Of a DNA stretch of 15,143 nucleotides, positions 1 through 8,531 are shown piece by piece. A program made the position numbers and the translations under genes. This stretch comes from Agrocybe praecox. Lineage: Eukaryota; Basidiomycota; Agaricomycetes; Agaricales; Agrocybaceae. The stretch lies in assembly GCA_964017145.1 (NCBI GenBank), contig CAXHKQ010000152.1:1-15143 (forward strand), read 5' to 3'. A model generated the notes under the pieces. That model saw only the letters and a program-made list of their open reading frames with translations. It searched no databases and was not told where the DNA came from. Numbering within the stretch: position 1 is the stretch's first letter; every line of letters starts with the position of its first letter.

Positions 1-637
1 AATACAATATGCCAGACATAAAGACAAAAAGCTCGCAGCGTTGTGTTGGGAATACAGCAACCAATCATTTGATTTGTGATGTCTTCGAGCAGAGTGGGCG
101 CTTCTATACGGCCATTGCGTAAGCAGCACTTTGGCACCGAACTAATTGGTGGCCGACATTTGCATCGGCGCGCATTTTGGCCATCGAAATGAAAGTCAAT
201 AAAAATAGACACGCAGTGCGAACATGTGTCACGCGTTTGGAGACACGTCGATCCACCTACTTCATGTTCGTAGGTTGTTTTCGCGTAGCTGTTTGTGTGT
301 CTGTGTGAATCTGCCGGCCTTGCCCATTTCTTCGAGCGAACATCCGTGTGCTCATTCGATGTCGTGTTTATGCGATTAACATCCAACAGCTCAATTGTCG
401 GTAGCTCGACGGTTGAGTACGAATTTTAATTCGAAAATCCATTTTTAATTTATTGCATTTGGAACACTTATTGCGATAATTCAGTGTTGCATAGAGAATT
501 ACGAAATGTATCGACATTCAGTGCTCAACCACTTGCACTTTTAGTCAACATAGCCGTGTTCGAAATCATTGTAATTATTACTCACTTATGTTTATTGAAT
601 GCGTTACATCCGGCTGTGCAAAATGTCCATACTCATT
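1..637. other. Upstream intergenic DNA, no gene recognised
   Basis: No convincing coding region is visible. An open frame at 484-729 begins at a non-ATG codon, has no recognisable motif and is not preserved in the duplicated unit upstream of gene 2, so it was left out. The stretch is mixed AT-rich sequence with GT/TG-rich patches around 290-310 and a perfect 14-bp palindrome-like arm pair at 420-433 (CGAATT-TT-AATTCG). The similarity to the DNA upstream of gene 2 begins sharply at about 638, so 637/638 is probably the left end of the duplicated unit. Confidence 0.5.
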
Positions 638-896
638 CACGCGACGATGTCTTCACAGCATTTACCATGCATCGCCTCAATCTGCCACAGAGTACAAAAC
701 ACACTCGAACATCACCAACACCGGAATGAATGAATAATGGCCTGATGAAAGTGAAATGCGTGCGCATTCAAAATACATTAACTTTTCTATTGCAGCACAC
801 AGACAATCAAATGCACGACGACACGCGCTATTGGGAAGGAGATGAGCGCGTGTCGTGTGACACTCAACACCCAACATTCAACTGATATTGATTAAT
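638..896 (+). repeat. Duplicated upstream block, copy 1 (gene 1 side)
   Basis: This noncoding block aligns over its whole length with 5328-5595, upstream of gene 2, with scattered substitutions and small indels. It contains the shared tracts ACACTCGAACATCACCAAC and GACGACACGCGCTATTGGGA. It marks the 5' part of the tandem duplication that produced genes 1 and 2. It contains no shared open frame, so it is either passively duplicated spacer or regulatory sequence for the two receptor genes. The block lies about 440 bp upstream of the gene 1 ATG but only about 165 bp upstream of the gene 2 ATG, because of extra sequence at 897-1188. Confidence 0.8.
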
Positions 897-1188
897 GCGT
901 TGCGGTTGGGAGTGAGTATTGCATGTGCATGAGCAACGTCAACTAACCTCCGTTTTTCAGCACAACATGTGCGTGTGCATAATATATCAAGAAAAAACAT
1001 GGCTACAAAAGCACTCAATCATGAATGATTAAGTAACCAGAACTAATTCCAAGGTATAGGGTGTTTATATTGCGTTGATTTTTATAAAATTGAAAACATG
1101 TTAATAAATCTATTCAATGTAATTTAGACTAAATACAGAAGAAATTATATATTGATCGAAATATAATTTTAATGTCATGTACTTTCCC
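897..1188. other. Extra spacer upstream of gene 1, absent upstream of gene 2
   Basis: Between the two blocks shared with the gene 2 upstream region there are about 292 bp here and only about 22 bp at 5596-5617. Either this is an insertion upstream of gene 1 or a deletion upstream of gene 2. I see no terminal repeats, tRNA-like boxes or open frame that would identify a mobile element. The tract is AT-rich towards its right end. Confidence 0.5.
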
Positions 1189-1337
1189 CAAATCACTGTA
1201 CCTCCACAGACCTGCAATGACGTATCAAAATATAATTTTATTACGATCATATTGTCATCTCATTCAATATTCATCATGCCAACTTCACCGGCACATTTCC
1301 ACTGCGTAGCCTTTCCAGTATCACCCCAACCGGCAAC
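1189..1337 (+). promoter_or_regulatory. Conserved proximal promoter / 5' leader of gene 1
   Basis: This segment directly before the gene 1 ATG aligns with 5618-5760 before the gene 2 ATG. Shared words in the same order are CAAATCACTGTA, CTCATTCAATAT (1259-1270) and GCCAACTTCACCGGCAC (1278-1294), followed by the common start context GGCAACATGTCC. Position and conservation suggest that core promoter and leader lie here. No TATA box stands out and the transcription start cannot be placed from sequence alone. Confidence 0.4.
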
Positions 1338-4300
1338 ATGTCCACATCCATTGTTCTGTTACTGCTCACTGCACTCACGAAAATAGTTACCGCTAAACGC
1401 ATCGAAATGTATCAGCCTCCGCCTTCTGCACACACGTCGGCAATTCAATCCTCGCTACTGGATTTGGTCAACGAGTACCGCATTCGATCGGTCCACATTT
1501 TCTTCGACCACGCCAGCGCCGAAGTCAGCGAGGCGTTCGTCAAGACAATTGCGTCGGATTCGGCATTTTCGTGGAGCTTGCAGGAATTAGCCAGCAATCG
1601 ACCAGACACCCTCACGAAGCGCACAGTCACATTCAAACTGATGGCCAACAGTTTGACCGTTTGGTTTGTCGTCTTCTTGGCGGACATGCATTTCGGTCGC
1701 GAACTTTGCGCTCACTGTCAGTCGTTGCCACTGCGCGACTGGCATCATTTGAGCGTGATTCTGGTGCTGAATGGAGGTGCAGTTGAAGCGAACTCTACCG
1801 GCGGCGATTCCATTACGTCGTTCTTGCGTTACGTCTGGCCGTATGTCGAGGCGAAGCAGCTGATTGCGGTACGATGTCAGACACGCGATGACAAATGTGA
1901 AACATATCGCTACCATCCGATTCCGACGATGCCGGCCAACACGACGGTGCCATCGGACATAGCAGCGAATTCGAGCCTGTTCACCGTTAAATTCGACGTC
2001 AACTTTCTGTCGGCCTGGGCGACCGTTGACATGGGCGACCAGCGGCGCCTGCGTCTTATTGGGTTATTCGTGTGGACCGGAAATTTGATGGCGGAAATGT
2101 TGGGGAAGCGCTTGCATGTTGTGACGATACTGAAGGATTTCGAGCGTGATAGGCGGATCTACAGTAATTCGTTGACAGATTGGATGGATCGCGGGGATTG
2201 GCGAGTGACGTACGCCGAGTCTTTGGAGTCGTATATAAAGTGAGTGAAACTTATGATGTTGTATATAGAATAGTAGCGAGCCGTATAGCAAAGGGGGAAC
2301 ACAGTGCGACTACGTGCGGGAGGTCCAGGGTTCGAAACCAGCCGAAGCACATTCACATCGAATGGCTTTGATTGAGCTTTGAACTTTGGACTTTCGATAG
2401 GAGCTTCTCTCTTTTGCGAAAGCGAATCAGTGTGATTAAAATAGAGGCTAGCTATACACATACAAATTAAATTGCGATTCGACATCTGCGTTAACACCTC
2501 GTCTAATGCATAAATGTGAAACTCGATATGGGTCACAAACAATCACGCAGCAAAATTGCTCTGCCATAGCAAAGCTGTCGTGTACTAAGGGAGCATAGCA
2601 TAGTGGGCCCAGTCCGGCGGCTTGGTGCTCGTGTCCACTCAAGTGGACACAACTCCCTCCTCTACATGTACAAATGTATATGGTAGAGGAAAAACAATAT
2701 TTGTAGGAAGAGAAAGAGTCACACATAACTTGTAATGATATATTTTTGTTCATCTAACACCATTTAAAAAAAGTTTCTCCTTTTGGTTATGCGCGCCCAG
2801 AGATGGTAAATTTTTCTATATAAGGAGATATTGTCGAACTAATAACCGTGAAGGCAATTCCATTATCTCTCGATTGAGTATAAATTGCTCAGAGTCACTC
2901 CAGTGAGAAGTTGTGGATTTTATCAATCAATCTCGAAATGATAATATTATATGTAATTTGTTTTTCTTTTCTTTGTTAGTATTTCGTGTTTGGTTTAGAG
3001 ACCGTAACTTGATACTGGAAAGACGTAAAGTAATGTGTGTATACCCAATCGAAAGATAATGAAACTATTCACAAATAATTTTATCATTGACATTTTTTGT
3101 AAGAAAAAAATCTCTTCAAGGTTATTAGTTTGACAGTTTCTCCATATATAAAAAATCGGCCTTCTCTGGACGCGCTTAAACAAAAGGCTCACACTTTTCA
3201 ACACATTGAAATTACGTTTCGGTAATGCACGTTCAGATTGACTAAAAAATATGAACACATGTCTAAAAGGTATATGTCGTCTGAGTGGTGCAGGTGATAG
3301 AGTGCTTGCCTCACGAGCGGAAGGTCCTGGGTTCGAATCTCGGGAGTGAGAAAAAGTTTTTGGGTTTTTCTCCACACGATGATCCACAGGAAGGTTGTTA
3401 AACCTTGCCTAGGGTTACTCTTTAGAGCGATGTGCTTACCAAATGCCATCTTTCAAACCCGAAACCGGTTACGAAGCCCTGCTACTCATCAAATTCAAGT
3501 TGAGTATACAAGGGAGGTCAAGACCTGCTGGTTGTAGTACCAAACAATTATTATTATTATTTATATGTCTAATAGGTAGTCGCATCTGACTATGTGAATT
3601 TCATTTTTTTTCTAACTATTCTAACTAGCCATTACAATAACGGTAAAAACCGAAACCGAAGAAACCAAAAATACTGGTATCATATTATTTTTTACACTTT
3701 ACTATGAAGCATAGTTTGTAATGGGAAAGCGTTGATTATTTCAAATCTCATGATGGGCTGCAAGTAATGTTTCCACTCGGAACCTGACGTTAAGTGTGAG
3801 CTCGAATATTACGGAAGAAGATTTTTCCGTCGCAGCGAGTACTTTCGGGAACAGCATATATAATAATTGTCTAATCATAAACATATTGGTTTTCCCGGAA
3901 TCTCACCTTTTGGCATGATTATCATCAATACCGCTATATACCGGAGTTACCGGTGTTTATCATTTTTGATATAGTTGATAGCAATGTATAACCACTCTGC
4001 TAGCTTCAGACAACTATTTCTCCCCGCAGTGCCCACACCGACCTCGAAACCCTGCGCCATCCCACCACGCCCCACTTCCACGCCACCTACCCCGTCAACT
4101 CCATCGACCTGGTCCTCGTCGTGCCCAACCAATACCGGAATCCGGGCACCGTCTACGCCGAAACCATCGGCTTCGTGGACTCCATCGACTTATTCATGTT
4201 CATACCAGCACTCGCGCGCAAAGCCATCGCCGTCATCCTCAATCCGGACATGGCTCGTAGCATCCTGTACTACTTCTTCGACAACTATCGTCTCATCCAC

Positions 4301-5122
4301 GGCCAGAGCAGCACTCTGCCCCTCCGCAACGCCGGCGAGTACGTGCTCCGCCTCACCCTCTCCCTCTTCTCCACCATCTACTCCTCAACGCTGTGCATGC
4401 TCTACATCCAGTTCGTCTACGACCTCAGCCGCCAGCAGTACGGCAGCGTGGCCGATGTGCAACGTCAACAGCTGCCCATCTACTGCTTCACGCAGACGCA
4501 GACGCTGCTCGCCGGCGGTCCCTTCGAGGCCGACTGTCTGATGCGGGTGCTCGCCGATCGGATGCTAGATGCGCCCAATCCGGAGACGGTGATTGGCTGG
4601 GTGGAGGCGCGTGAACCGGAGCAGCTCGGCTGGCTGACGTCGGCGGAGCGCATGCGCTGGCTGCACCAGATCATGTGGCTGGGACGCCGGCCGCCGTATC
4701 GCTCGCTGAGGCGACCGGTTGGCCAGCAGTACAGGACGTTTAGTGTGGCGCTGTTCAATCCGGATGTCGGTGTTTATGAAAAGCTTTTAAAGAGGGCTGG
4801 GGAGCATGGGTTCTTGCAGTTTTATGCCGCGCGCAATAGGCGGATCGATTGGGCACTGTATGTGGCTGAGATGCAGCAGGAGTTGAATAATAGGTTGGAG
4901 CAGGATGGCAAGGGTTTGGTGTACAATGTGATGCATGTGAGAGAGCTGCAGGTGGCGGTCGGGACTTTGGGGTTGATGTACGCGGTAGCTGGAGTGTGTT
5001 GTGTGTTGGAGTGGTTGACGTTTGGGTGGCGGGCGGAGCGGGTGTTGGATCGGAGGGGTGGGAGGTGGTTGTTGAGGGTGTGGCGATGGTATCGGGTGGC
5101 GGTGTTGAAGAAGAGAATGTAA
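1338..5122 (+). CDS. Divergent ionotropic receptor (IR) family, gene 1 of the array
   Basis: Two exons: 1338-2239 and 4030-5122. The join splits an Asn codon (AA|T) in phase 2 and gives 664 residues. The likely role is a ligand-gated cation channel subunit for chemosensation in sensory neurons; family known, ligand unknown. Residues 1-19 form a signal peptide. The extracellular half has a CxxC (C124, C127), a second Cys pair (C180, C187), the motif YRYHPIP (190-196) and N-glycosylation sites at N152, N201 and N211. An S1-like lobe begins near 240 (LIGLFVWTG), and VVPNQYR follows at 331-337. A moderately hydrophobic segment at 352-371 occupies the TM1 position but carries Arg and Lys. TM2 (407-429) is strong and is followed by YGSVADVQ, the usual place of the IR S2 lobe. 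The last TM (606-630) ends in LEW, followed by a Trp/Arg-rich tail. The start is the ATG shared with gene 2 before the signal peptide. The IR call rests on layout and remembered family patterns. Confidence 0.75.
2280..2690 (+). mobile_element. Degenerate tRNA-headed SINE-like insertion in intron 1
   Basis: The left end has the two parts of an RNA polymerase III promoter: an A-box-like TAGCAAAGGGG (2286-2296) and a B-box-like GGTTCGAAACC (about 2329-2339), spaced as in a tRNA. The adjacent GGGAGGTCCAGGG resembles the tRNA variable loop and T stem and parallels the better-preserved head at 3301-3341. Acceptor-stem pairing is not intact, so this is not a working tRNA. The right limit is uncertain. 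Two hairpins lie near the proposed tail: a 20-bp perfect inverted pair at 2631-2650 (GTGTCCACT/AGTGGACAC) and an imperfect one at 2658-2689. Confidence 0.5.
3279..3561 (+). mobile_element. SINE with tRNA-Val(CAC)-like head, 8-bp target duplication
   Basis: The head at about 3279-3350 has an A-box-like TGGTGCAGGTG, an anticodon-loop-like CTCACGA flanked by a short pairing stem (anticodon CAC, valine), and a T arm CTGGG-TTCGAAT-CTCGG whose stem pairs. A tRNA-unrelated body of about 190 bp follows, and the element ends in a short (ATT)n tract at about 3547-3561, a common SINE tail. TATATGTC flanks it on both sides (3271-3278 and 3562-3569), consistent with a target-site duplication from L1-type retroposition. 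The acceptor stem does not pair, so a functional tRNA gene is excluded. It would depend on a LINE elsewhere for movement. Confidence 0.7.
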
Positions 5123-5297
5123 GGTCATACTCGCCCACTGAATGTCCACTGGTTCTAGGAAGGCATGTATTGCAATGTATGTCGGTTGAAAGTTCTATAT
5201 TTTTCAAGTCTCAGCTTCCAAATATAATAGTCTTTCGTCGTTTCCCAAATGTGTCTAATCAAAGTAGTACCAATATACGACACTTGATAAAAAGCTC

Positions 5298-5303
5298 AAT
5301 AAA
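5298..5303 (+). terminator. Poly(A) signal of gene 1
   Basis: AATAAA lies 176 bp after the gene 1 stop, within CTCAATAAATGTTGTTCTC. The gene 2 3' UTR has an almost identical context at 8526-8531, which supports shared use as a cleavage and polyadenylation signal. Confidence 0.6.
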
Positions 5304-5327
5304 TGTTGTTCTCAATGAAAATGTTAT

Positions 5328-5595
5328 CACGCGACGATTTCTTGACCGCATTCACCATACATCACCCCAATCTGCCACAAAATACAAAACACACTCGAAC
5401 ATCACCAACAACAACACCGGAATGAATGAATAATGGCCCGATGAAAGTTAAATGCGTGCGCATTCGAAATATACATTAGCTTTTCTATTGCAGCAGCAAA
5501 CGGCGCTACAGACAATCAAATGCACGACGACACGCGCTATTGGGAAGTAGATGAGCGAGCTTGTGACACTCACAATTTAACTAATATTGATTAAT
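5328..5595 (+). repeat. Duplicated upstream block, copy 2 (gene 2 side)
   Basis: This is the partner of 638-896. It begins just after the gene 1 poly(A) region, at a sharp transition (GTTATC|ACGCGACGAT), so it marks the junction between the two tandem units. Small differences from copy 1 include an extra CAACAA near 5410 and extra bases near 5493-5510. It runs on after a short gap into the leader segment shared with gene 1. Confidence 0.8.
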
Positions 5596-5617
5596 ACAAA
5601 AAATATACTATATTGAA

Positions 5618-5760
5618 CAAATCACTGTATTGCAATAAAATTCTAAAATATAATTGTATTTTGATCACATTGACACCTCATTCAATATACATATATTCAT
5701 CAGGCCAACTTCACCGGCACACCGCATGTCCATCGAGCCAGTCTGACCCCAAACGGCAAC
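5618..5760 (+). promoter_or_regulatory. Conserved proximal promoter / 5' leader of gene 2
   Basis: This aligns with 1189-1337 before gene 1. CTCATTCAATAT is at 5677-5688 and GCCAACTTCACCGGCAC at 5704-5720, with nearly the same spacing to the ATG. An AT-rich CATATATT tract between them is unique to this copy and could act as a weak TATA-like element; that is inference only. Confidence 0.4.
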
Positions 5761-8376
5761 ATGTCCACATTCATTGTTTTGTTACTGCTCACTGCACTTA
5801 CCGAAATAGTCACCGCTAAACGTTCCGATTTGAATGCGCATCCGCCTTCCGCAACCGCGTCGGCAGTCCAATCGACCCTAATGGCATTGGTCGACGCGAA
5901 CCGCATTCGATCGGTCCACATTTTCTTCGACCACGCCAGCGCCGAAATCAGCGAAGCGTTCGTCAAGACGATTGCGACCAAGGGGGAATTATCTTGGAGC
6001 CTGCAGGTATTGACCAGCAATCGACCAGACACTCTAACGCAGCGCACAGTCACATTCAAACTGATGGCCAACAGTTTGAGCGTTTGGTTTGTCGTCTTCC
6101 TGGCTGATATGCATTTCGGGCGCGAACTGTGCGCACACTGTCAGGCGTTGCCACTGCGCGACTGGCATCATTTGTGCGTGATTCTGGTGCTGAATGGAGG
6201 AGACGAGGAACGAGGAGCGAACTCAACCAGCGGCGATTCCATTACGTCGTTCTTGCGTTACGTCTGGCCGTATGTTGAGGCGAAGCAGCTGATTGCGGTA
6301 CGATGTGAGACCGACGACAAGTGTGGAACATATCGCTACCATCCGATTCCGGCGATGCCGGCCAACACGACGGTGCCATCGGATATAGCAGCGAATTCGA
6401 ACTTGTTCACTGTCAAGTTTGATGTGAATTTCCTGTCGGCCTGGTCGACCGTTGATATTGGTGACGAGAGGCGCCAGCGTGTTATTGGGTTTTTCGTGTG
6501 GACCGGCAATTTGATAGCGCAAATGTTGGACAAACGGTTGCATATTGTGACGATACGAAAGGAGTTCGAGCGAGATCGACATATCTACAGTAATTCGTTG
6601 GTCAATTGGATGGATCGTTGTGATTGGCTAGTGACGAATGCCGAGTCACTGGAATCGTACAATAAGTAAGTTAGTGATGATGGAAGTGAAATATAATAAT
6701 TCTCGAAGGACGATTCCTCTACATCCATTATACCCCGTTAGAAGTGTTGGGCGGCTGTATTTGGAATACGAAGCATTCTGCAGGGAATATACTATACTAC
6801 ATATATCAACACGACAAGTTTCACTCGAACAGGAAGCTTTCACTAGAACGAGATCAGCGCTCAACTTCACTTCACATGTGGCGAGTGGCGATCACTCTGG
6901 CCGTGTGCGAACATACACGTAAATGTTGGCTTGGCAGTTTCTCCATCTTTCACTGTAGTTGAGCGCTTTTCTCGTTTTGAAAAGCTGCCTGGTTGAGTGA
7001 AACTTGTCCGGTTGATATACTAGTGATTATCAACAGTAATAACCTGTAATAGCTTTGCATTTCGAATGCAGCCGCCCAACACTCCTAAATGGGGTACAAT
7101 GGATATAGATGATGATGATTGTGATAGATAACTTTTCACTCCAACTGAAATAATAAAAGGATATTACGTTATTAGCTGTTGCTGCTAGAATATGGACAAC
7201 TCTAGCAGAAACAGCTATCGAAGAACACCTTTTACTTACCCTGATATTAATTTAAAAAATGTCCCCCCCCGCAGTGCCCACACCGACCTCGAAACCTTGC
7301 GTCATCCCACCACCCCGCACTTCCACGCCACCTACCCCGTCAACACCATCGACCTGGTGCTCGCCGTGCCCAACCAATACCGGGCGCCCGGCATCGTCTA
7401 CGCCGAAACCATCGGCTTCGTGGACTCCATCGACTTCTTCATGTTCATACCGGCACTCGCACGCAAAGCCATCGCCGTCATCCTCAATCCGGACATGGCT
7501 CGCAGCATCCTGTACTACTTCTTCGACAACTTTCGGCTTATACACGGTCAGAGCAGCGAACTGCCCTTTCGCAACGCCGGCGAGTTTGTGCTCCGACTCA
7601 CCCTCTCCCTTTTCTCCACCATCTACTCGTCAACGCTCTGCATGCTCTACATCCAGTTCGTCTACGATCTCAGCCGCCAGCAGTACGGCAGCGTGGCCGA
7701 TGTGCAACACCAACAGTTGCCCATCTGGTGTTTCACGCAGTCGCAGACGCTGCTCGCCGGCGGTCCCTACGAGGCCGACTGCCTGATGCGGGTGCTCGCG
7801 GATCGGATGCTAGGCACGCCGAGACCGGCGATGGTGCTTGGCTGGCTGGAGGCGCACGAGCCACAGCCGCTCGGCTGGCTGACGTCGGCGGAGCGCATGC
7901 GCTGGCTACACCAGATCATGTGGCTGGGTCGCCGGCCGCCGTATCGCTCGCTGAGGCGACCGGTTGGCCAGCAGTACAGGACGTTTAGTGTGGCGCTGTT
8001 CAATCCGGATGTCGGTGTTTATGAGAAGCTTTTAAGGAGGGCTGGGGAGCATGGGTTCTTGCAGTTTTATGCCGCGCGGAATAGGCGGATCGATTGGGCT
8101 CTGTATGTGACGGAGATGCAGCAAGAGTTGGATAATAGGTTGGAGCAGGATGGCAAGGGTTTGGTGTACAATGTGATGCATGTGAGGGAGCTGCAGGTGG
8201 CGGTCGGCAAGTTGGGGTTGATGTATTCGGTGGCGGGAGTGTGTTGTGTATTGGAGTGGTGGACGTTTGGGTGGCAGGCGGAGCGAGTGTTGGATCGGTT
8301 GAGTGGGAGGTGGTTGTTGAGGGTGTGGCGATGGTATCGGGTGGCGGTGTTGAAGAAGAGGATGAATATCCGCTGA
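5761..8376 (+). CDS. Divergent ionotropic receptor (IR) family, gene 2 of the array
   Basis: Two exons: 5761-6665 and 7275-8376, joined in phase 2 through an Asn codon to give 668 residues. It is the close paralogue of gene 1. The signal peptide (1-19) differs at two residues. CxxC (C124, C127), the second Cys pair (C182, C188), YRYHPIP and the glycosylation sites N154 and N202 are kept. TM2 is at about 408-430 and the last TM at about 607-631, ending in LEW. The C terminus is three residues longer (ends NIR after KKRM). Exon 2 is much closer to gene 1 than exon 1 is, and some stretches in its 3' half are unchanged for tens of bases. The likely role is the same, a tuning subunit of a chemosensory cation channel. 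Exon 1 differences (residues 21-50, 73-76, 148-155) may alter ligand preference; that is inference. An in-frame ATG at 7192 inside the intron would give an N-terminally short form if the intron were retained, which is unlikely to be a receptor. Confidence 0.75.
6666..7274 (+). other. Intron of gene 2 (609 bp, phase 2)
   Basis: The donor is AA|GTAAGTT at 6666, close to the ideal consensus. The acceptor is TCCCCCCCCGCAG ending at 7274. The intron position is identical to that in genes 1 and 3. About two thirds of its length is the foldback element at 6719-7108. The frame upstream of the acceptor happens to be open back to 7192, so retention of the last part of the intron would not itself cause a stop. 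Confidence 0.85.
6719..7108. mobile_element. Foldback / MITE-like element with long inverted repeats
   Basis: Left arm 6719-6865 and right arm 6958-7108 are reverse complements over about 150 bp with scattered mismatches, around a spacer of about 92 bp. Exact paired tracts include GTGTTGGGCGGCTG (6744-6757) with its complement at 7069-7082, and GACAAGTTTCACTC (6813-6826) with its complement at 6995-7008. The outer ends CCATTATACCCC and GGGGTACAATGG pair with one mismatch. There is no coding capacity, so it would be non-autonomous. I could not define a clear target duplication. The intron transcript could form a long hairpin. Confidence 0.75.
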
Positions 8377-8445
8377 TTTTGGGATGGTATGGATTGCAAT
8401 GTATGTCGGTTGAAATTCTAAGTTGTTTACGTCCCAGCTTCCAAA

Positions 8446-8531
8446 AATAAAAGTCTTTCACCTTTTGTTGTTTTCCGAATGTATCTGATAAAAGCCTTAC
8501 CAATACTACACTTGATATCAAATTCAATAAA
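8446..8531 (+). terminator. Two poly(A) signals of gene 2
   Basis: AATAAA occurs at 8446-8451 and again at 8526-8531, 70 and 150 bp after the stop. The second matches the gene 1 signal in context (CAATAAATGTTGTTCTC). The first arose at a position where gene 1 reads AATATAATAG, so alternative cleavage is possible for gene 2 only. Confidence 0.5.

Larger units (their letters stand above)
2240..4029 (+). other. Intron of gene 1 (1790 bp, phase 2)
   Basis: The donor is AA|GTGAGTG at 2240 and the acceptor is TTTCTCCCCGCAG ending at 4029. Without splicing, exon 1 runs into TGA at 2241, one base after the exon ends. Genes 2 and 3 have the same donor context (AA|GT) and the intron falls at the same residue. 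The large size is explained in part by tRNA-headed SINE-like insertions at about 2280-2690 and 3279-3561. The remainder (2690-3270 and 3570-4010) is AT-rich with no recognisable element. Confidence 0.85.

Noticed and set aside
484..729. 81-residue open frame on the plus strand
   Set aside because: It starts at TTG, has no motif, and its right part lies in the duplicated noncoding block, where the gene 2 copy does not keep the frame as a protein.
3276..3350. Functional tRNA-Val gene
   Set aside because: The A box, anticodon loop and T arm are recognisable but the acceptor stem does not pair, and the head is followed by a SINE body, tail and target duplication.
2995..3387. Minus-strand frame with an SRDSNPGP-type peptide
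   Set aside because: This is the reverse translation of the tRNA-like SINE head and not a protein gene.
3975..4541. Plus-strand Ser/Thr/Pro-rich frame overlapping exon 2 of gene 1 (also 7259-7786 in gene 2)
   Set aside because: It is a +1 shadow of C-rich codons of the receptor frame, with no independent signal.
4755..5207. Long minus-strand open frames rich in Pro, Ser and Thr opposite exon 2 (also 8000-8527 and 10254-10934)
   Set aside because: They are shadows caused by the G-rich coding strand of the receptor exons; composition is low-complexity and the plus-strand frame is the conserved one.
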